A DNA stretch of 64,000 nt, from positions 5,518,001 to 5,582,000 of the forward strand of contig JAUEDM010000002.1 in the NCBI GenBank assembly GCA_033439685.1, read 5' to 3'. A program made the position numbers and the translations under genes. Position 1 is the stretch's first letter. Each line of letters starts with the position of its first letter. Of the stretch, positions 58,301-64,000 are shown piece after piece. The DNA comes from Apodospora peruviana. Taxonomy: Eukaryota > Ascomycota > Sordariomycetes > Sordariales > Lasiosphaeriaceae. Under the pieces are notes generated by a model. It had not been told where the DNA came from and did no database searches. It saw only the letters and a list, made by a program, of their open reading frames with translations.

Positions 58301-60749
58301 AGTGGGCCCGGTAATGATATTCAGCTTGCCAAGCTTGAACTGAACATCAAGGTCCAAAAGTCGGAAAGCCATTGACCCATCGTCGGCAACCGTGTTCTTG
58401 CTTCCCCAGATGAAAGTAGCATCTTTGAACCCGATTACCCTGTCGCCGGTCTCGTCAATATTCTCCTCGCCCAACTGATCGAACTTTTCAGTTTCTTCCT
58501 CCATCAGAAACTCCTCAATGCGGTCAATGGACACCTTGGACTCCTGAACATGTGCAATCATGTCTCCGATTTGGTCGAGCGGGTACCGGAGGAGCATGAA
58601 TAGCGAGATGGCGGTGAAAGCGATGGACGGATACAGCGGCTTGCCTTCGATAACCGTATAGACGAAGAAGGAGAAGAACGTGATTAGAATAGGGACCGTG
58701 TTCCAGACCGCTACGGCAGCAGCCCAAAGCATGAACCGCTTACGTAAAGCCGCAAGCTCAGCTTTTCTTTTCTCATCCACAATGGTGCTAAATCGATGTT
58801 CCCACGCAAAGTACTTGATGATTCTGATATTCTGCAGAATCTCGTTTGTTGTGTGAATCCGCTTATCCGTCGCTGCCATGATCTTCTTCTGCGTCGAGTT
58901 GAAGCCCTTCGCAAAAAGGATGTTGACGGGGAGCAACAAGGCCATAATAATAAATCCTGGAATAGCGCTGTAGCCCATGACCTCGTAGAGCAGGATAATC
59001 GCCACAATGAGCTGTGTGGGGGCAGAGGCGACGAGAAAATGCAGGTATGCCGTGACTTCCGAAACCTTGAAGCTGTCGACGGACATCAAGTTGATGATGG
59101 TGCCCATATTCGCTTGTTCATCATCGTCAATAGCCTTGTCCTTGTCTTTTGATGCATCGGCGGCTCCGTTCGCATTCTCTTGGTCGTCAACCTTCTTGTC
59201 GTCCTTGCCCAAGCCCACCGCTCGCTTCAGCTTAGCCATCAATCCTTTCTTTGGGGCAGCCATGTCTTTCTTCTTGTCGCCGCCAAGCACCGAGTCCTTG
59301 CCAGCGGCAGCTTTCCTCCGAAGTGCCTTTGCATATATCTCTCCCACAAGGATAGCCCGAACGTTGATGCAAATCTTCCGGCCAATCCACAATGCCTGGG
59401 CATCACCTACAGATCGGATGATATCGCTGACCGGAAGAAGGATGACGTACAGCCATAGAACATTTCTTGGGGCCATGGACGGGTCTTCAACGTATTCCAA
59501 AATGGCCTTCAGCAGCAGGGTCGGGGCAAAAGTGAAAGCGCCAGATATAATAGCCCAAGCGGCCTGGGCCAGGAGCATTCCCTTGAAGTACTTTAGCAAG
59601 TGGAGAGACAGGGCAGTGGTCTTCTTGAAATGGCGATAGTTGGCCAAGACAACAGCCGCCTTGTCCTTGGGCACCAAGTTCCAGACCCTCTCCATGACCA
59701 ATGGCTCCTTCCAGCCATCCCAGACGAAGGAGTCGACCCAGCCAAAGGTAAAGTGAGAGAACAAGGAGGCCAGGTTCTCTTTTGAGGGCGGGATACCATC
59801 TTCCCACTCCAGCACGACCGTCTTGTTTCCCTTGCGGGTGCCAATTGCCAGGCCGAAGAGCAGGGAGGTCAGAGAGAATTCGGTGATAATAAGGACCTGG
59901 GTGAGCCGAGAGCTCGGGTGAACAATGACAGAGCGGAATATGATCAGCAGAAACAACCACTGGAGGCTGTAGATGGTAGCCGTATGGTTCCATATATGGG
60001 GCACCCGCCACTGGGTATTTCCGAGAAAGAGGCGGAGGGAGACCAGAATCAGAGCATAGATCCATACTGTCAAGCCAACAACTGCGGCCAAGCTTCCGCC
60101 TTCCTTGCCGTAGGATCCATTGACCAAGGCGACAGCATTGACACCAACCAACGCGGCAATAGCGAGCTCCTCGACCACGACGGAAAGCGTTTGCCCCGGC
60201 GGAGTGTCGGCCTGCACAATTGAGCCCTTGGTCGTTGTTTTGGCCAGGGCAAGCCGCCCGCCATTGCCATTGATAGCTAGCCCTTCGTCTTCATCGCTTT
60301 CGCTGACGGGCTCCTCGTCGTGCGGCAGCTCGGTGTGGCTGTGCGATATCGGAGCCGGGCCGCCGTTGGGGATGTTGTGGTAGCCATGTCCTCGTTTTAA
60401 CTTGACGGTCCGCTGGATGTTCTGGATCGTAAGGGATATGAACGACAGGCCTATTGCGATTAATGGGAATAAGATCTTGAGATAGCTATTGCAGAGAGAC
60501 AACAATGGTCAGCAAGCGCAATGTGATTGGGATTGGTCCAACAGCAAGTTGGAGAAAGCTGATATACCACATGCTCCTCGCTCTTGTTGGTTCGAACCCA
60601 TGCCTGGCACGAAAAAGAGCTTGGACATTGAACAGCAGCGGCACAGCGCAGCACGCCGGAGAAAGAGTAGGTGCTTACTCTTGCTGGAAACAATGTGTAA
60701 AGTCGTCTACCCGCCATATCGGCCACGAACACGAGGCGAAGCCGGCCAT
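55388..60749 (-). CDS. ABCC/MRP-family full-length ABC transporter
   Basis: Two exons, 60749-60679 and 60485-55388, divided by a 193-bp intron that splits an Asp codon, give 1722 residues. The first exon (MAGFASCSWPIWRVDD) has the usual luminal start of fungal MRPs, and the junction restores FQQDYLKILFPL. Layout: N-terminal TMD0 with several helices to about residue 260, TMD1, NBD1 (Walker A GPTGSGKTS from 750; LSGGQKQRISLARA; LLLDDCLSAVDS), a charged linker, TMD2, and NBD2 (GRTGAGKSSLA from 1431; signature LSQGQRQLLCLARA; VLVMDEATASID). NBD1 has Asp after the Walker B Asp where Glu is usual, so this site may be hydrolysis-poor, as in other ABCC proteins. Likely a vacuolar or plasma-membrane exporter of conjugates, metal complexes or bile-acid-like anions. 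Substrate not predictable. Confidence 0.93.
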
Positions 60750-63322
60750 GGTGGTGATGGCGTGTGGGTTGGTGACACGAGAAGAGTGATGACTTTCGGC
60801 TGTGGCGCGAGACAGCAAGGGCTGCTGGCCGAGTCCGGAATAAAATGTGCCTCTGCCTCTTACGGTGAGGAGGGGGTGGTCGATGAAAAGAAGCTCTGAC
60901 CCTCGCCCAAGCAGATAAACTAAACGAGTTTGGCGATCCAAAAATTGAAATGGATGGAAGAAGACCTTAGTTATATTTTATTGGGATCAGTCCCGGTCGG
61001 CAAGGGGCGGGTTTAACTGCTTGAACCAACTTCCAATTCGGTCGCGCTGGGATTTTGTTAGCTGGAGACGACTGCGATTGATAGTGGGGTCGGGACTGGG
61101 TTTGCGTCAGTGCATCAGAACCTACGATACAACATACGGCACCCCACCAAGGGCAATCGCAACAGGGCACTTCCTACACCCGACAGTATTCGTACCAGCT
61201 CTGAATCGATGGAGTGAAGGACGTCAGGCGTGTCCTGGGCGGTCACCGGGCAAAAGTGGTCTTTTATTTCAAATGCAAGACTGGCAGAAGGGGACAAAAT
61301 TTCGCATGTATTGAGTAAGCCATATATCGTGTAATTTACAATGCTACCAGCCGTAGTTATATGTTTGCGCGCCAACTATCACCAGGCACCCGACCGTCTG
61401 GCGCAAAGAGAAATGAATGGAAGCCCGGCAGATCTGAGGCTCGTCTCACGGTTACCTTTCATGTCGATGCCCATGGTCCAACATCCCACATGTGTAGCTT
61501 GCGTTTTCTGCGGGTGTCATTGTCCCGGCATGCTGTCTGTATCGTTACCCTCTGTACTCCGTACATGCCGCCCCGCTCTTGCGCCCAGCCGTTTTTGTCT
61601 TACCCACTCAGGCGGGGAGTCACAATCTGGTGGTGGGGAGAACGACCAGAGCTCAATCAATGATGTCAGGCGGCGCTCACCAATCGCAGTTTCTCTTTTC
61701 CTTCTGTCTCTCCGATCTCAACAGCCGCCACAACGTATCACAATGCTAGCAAGACCCGACGTTCTGTATCGTACTACCACAACTCAACAACAATTTTCTA
61801 GGATCGAAGCTAGGCGTCAAGCAGTTCTCGGGACAACTTTCCCAAATAACCGGCGTCCTTCACATTGGCGCGCAGCCGCCTAAGCTTTGACAAATGCACG
61901 CTGCTGCAGAGCTACTGCCTCCAGTGGAACCCAATGGATATCGCGTGCGAGGGCCTCGACGACCTTCCTCATTCATCCACAAGGTTCCTGTCATTCACTC
62001 GTGCCTGCTAGATATGGATATCTGTGTTGTTAATCGCCTGTGTTATAGGATCTATGAATCTACCGGAACACGAGTGTAGCGCAGCAAACAATCCGTATGC
62101 ATACCAGGCATGAACTCAAAGACCCTTACATACGGGATACCTTATTACTAGGTATGACCGTCTGCATTATCAGGACGACGACAGCTTCAATCGAACACTA
62201 CCTTCTTCCACTTTTCCATCTCACGCCAAATAAAAACCCCCCAAAAAGAGACCACAAGTGCTATGCAGCGAACTCAATGAGTCACACCGTTCACTCATGT
62301 ACATGCCCTTGCGGACCTGCCCTGTCAATCAACAACACCGGACAAAGAAGGCGGTCTGCACGATGGATGCAAGTAGACTCGTGCCATTCACACATATGCG
62401 GACGTGCTGTGCATCAATATCCGTCAACGGGCTTATTAGCCGAGCAAAAGAGACACCATGATTCCACACCCTACTTATCACGGCAAAAATATATTGTCTT
62501 GCTACTCTACTACTGTCAAATACCGTACCACAACAGTAGTATGGACGTACATACAATACCACATTGAATAGCTCGTGACACTGCTGCCGGCTACGCCTTA
62601 TGTCTGCAGCTAGGGTCGTCGAGTGAAAAGCTGGGATGAAAAAAAGGCAAAGTTCTTATCGTTGCTCAACCGGTCAGATCTCAATTCCAGCCGGGGTTTG
62701 AAGCGTCTGGATGGGAATATGGTAATCCGCGAGGCCACTCACATAAGTACCTTACACACCTCTCTCACCTCAGGTCAGGATATATCTAGGAAGGTTATGA
62801 CTCAACACCTCCTTTCGATAAAATAAGCTGGAACAACTCTACACCGTTTGACTGCGTTCACATGCCGCAGCGTTGACGGTCAGATCTCTCACTCTCCATG
62901 CACTCTCCGGGCAGCTCTGGTTACATTGACAACTGAGTCACTCGTCTGTTGTAACCCAGTGCGGCGTGGAAGTTCTTCCGAACAACCCAACCCCTGAGCC
63001 CCATTTGTTTATTCGACAAAAGATTTGGGCAAGTTTAGAAACAGACCGCCGTGATGCAATTCCCACCCGCTTTTAGGAAGCCCTTTCCCTTTATGATTTT
63101 TTTCTCTCAAACGTTAAATATACATGTTGTGGCAGGCCCAATCACCCATACTCCCCATTTGGTTATTACCACCGATACAAAATCAACATAGTAAATTATA
63201 GGATCGGATGGTCTACCGACCATTCGATGCAAAATTCCTCAAATTGCAGCTAAGTAGGGGAGATAGCTACGCTCCGAGGGTCGCGGCGCAAATAATGGGT
63301 TGGCAATTCAAGCTCGGTTTCT
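60750..63322. other. 2.6-kb spacer
   Basis: ABC-transporter promoter and sec61 3' flank. A CTCCGTAC motif occurs at 61557-61564. Open frames up to 180 codons are unrecognised. No RNA gene seen. Confidence 0.45.
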
Positions 63323-64000
63323 TTAGCCCATGATCATGCCCTTCATGCCTTGCAGGTCACCCTCCTTGGCGGCAATCTCGAAGTAGCCGTAGATGATCCT
63401 GAATATGGTCAGCAAAATAAAATATTGGTCTGTTTAGTTCCGAGAAACTTACGTGACGGCAAGAAGAGTTCCAGTTCCAGAGCCAAGGGCGCCCATGAGG
63501 TCGCTAGCGACCGAAAGCGCACCAATGACGGCGCCACCAAAGGCAGCGGCAGTGGGGATGATGCGCTTCAGCTCCTTGTACATGCTCTGGTCACGATGAC
63601 CAGCCATGACAAGTCCCTGGTCCTTCAACTGCTTGGCGACATCGCGGGGGCTTGAGCCAGACACCTCGATCCAGGTCTTGGAGAAAATAGCGCAAGCACC
63701 GAGCATATAAACAATGTAGAGAGCGGTGTGAATGGGGTCCAGAAGAGCATCCCTGAAGTTAAGAGGAGGCGACATATAGTAGACGAGACCAGAGATGGCC
63801 GACAGCTGGGACGAGCCGTCCTTGGCCTCCCAGACACCGAAAAGACGGACAAGAAGGTTCTCCGAGAAGCGCGAGTAAAGCATTTGGCTGATCAGGAAGA
63901 TGTTGGACGACAGAGCCGACTGGAGCATGATGGGCATGTTGGAGGTGTAGAAGAGACGGACGGGGTACGAGCCGCGGGCACCACGCTGGCGCGATGACTT
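63323..64000 (-). CDS. sec61: Sec61 translocon alpha subunit, C-terminal part
   Basis: Partial: the 5' part lies beyond the right edge. Two exons are visible, 64000-63453 (in frame from its first base) and 63398-63323, with a 54-bp intron. Together they give the last 207 residues of a protein normally about 475 long. Seen: RGARGSYPVRLFYTSNMPIMLQSALSSN (the conserved loop before a TM helix), MLYSRFSENLLVRLFGVW, SKTWIEVSGSSPRDVAKQLKDQG, YKELKRIIPTAAAFGGAVIGALSV, GSGTGTLLAVTIIYGYFEIAAKEG. Sec61 alpha forms the channel through which nascent proteins enter or cross the ER membrane. No lesion in the visible part. Confidence 0.96.

Noticed and set aside
60589..60599. Perfect B-box (GGTTCGAACCC) in the ABC-transporter intron
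   Set aside because: No A-box at a suitable distance and no tRNA fold. Probably chance.
61341..61883. 180-codon plus-strand frame
   Set aside because: Low-complexity Ser/Pro/Arg mix, no domain, no conserved start context. It lies in the ABC-transporter upstream spacer.

Overview
This is a stretch of nuclear DNA from a filamentous ascomycete, most likely a Sordariomycete. The evidence is short introns (mostly 50-120 bp, GT..AG, with branch sites such as TACTAAT), moderate GC, long gene-free spacers, and a gene set that includes a fungal homeobox regulator with a conserved C-terminal block, a Dnf3-type flippase, TRAPP subunit Trs31 and a decayed fungal NLR with an alpha/beta-hydrolase N-terminus. 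Exon boundaries were worked out by hand from splice signals and reading frame.

Left block (1.5-12 kb): a small Cys-rich secreted protein (1575-2342), then the nucleotide-excision-repair genes rad7 (minus) and rad16 (plus), head to head across about 690 bp. Trs31 follows on plus, and a small unknown protein with a Gly/Arg-rich tail lies convergent to it. Rad7 and Rad16 form one complex in yeast (NEF4), so a shared promoter makes functional sense.

Accessory block (12-34 kb): a secreted protein built from three about 95-residue Cys domains separated by dibasic sites; a broken STAND/NLR gene (hydrolase - NB-ARC - TPR); a single-pass membrane protein found in other fungi; and three consecutive minus-strand genes, namely a membrane protein with PRTTY repeats, a non-RD protein kinase, and a signal-peptide/Kre9-like/TM surface protein with an AELG-repeat tail. 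A tiny two-TM ORF and a tRNA-like Pol III element follow. This block carries most of the unexplained material.

Right block (34-64 kb): a P4-ATPase flippase (Dnf3 type), a homeobox transcription factor with an unusually long (about 8 kb) gene-free upstream region, the adaptin-binding protein Irc6, a full-length ABCC/MRP transporter, and the 3' part of sec61, which runs off the right edge.

No complete transposon, rRNA, convincing canonical tRNA or CRISPR array was seen. Simple repeats include a 15-nt A-rich tandem array, T18G20, T29 and an 8-nt array.
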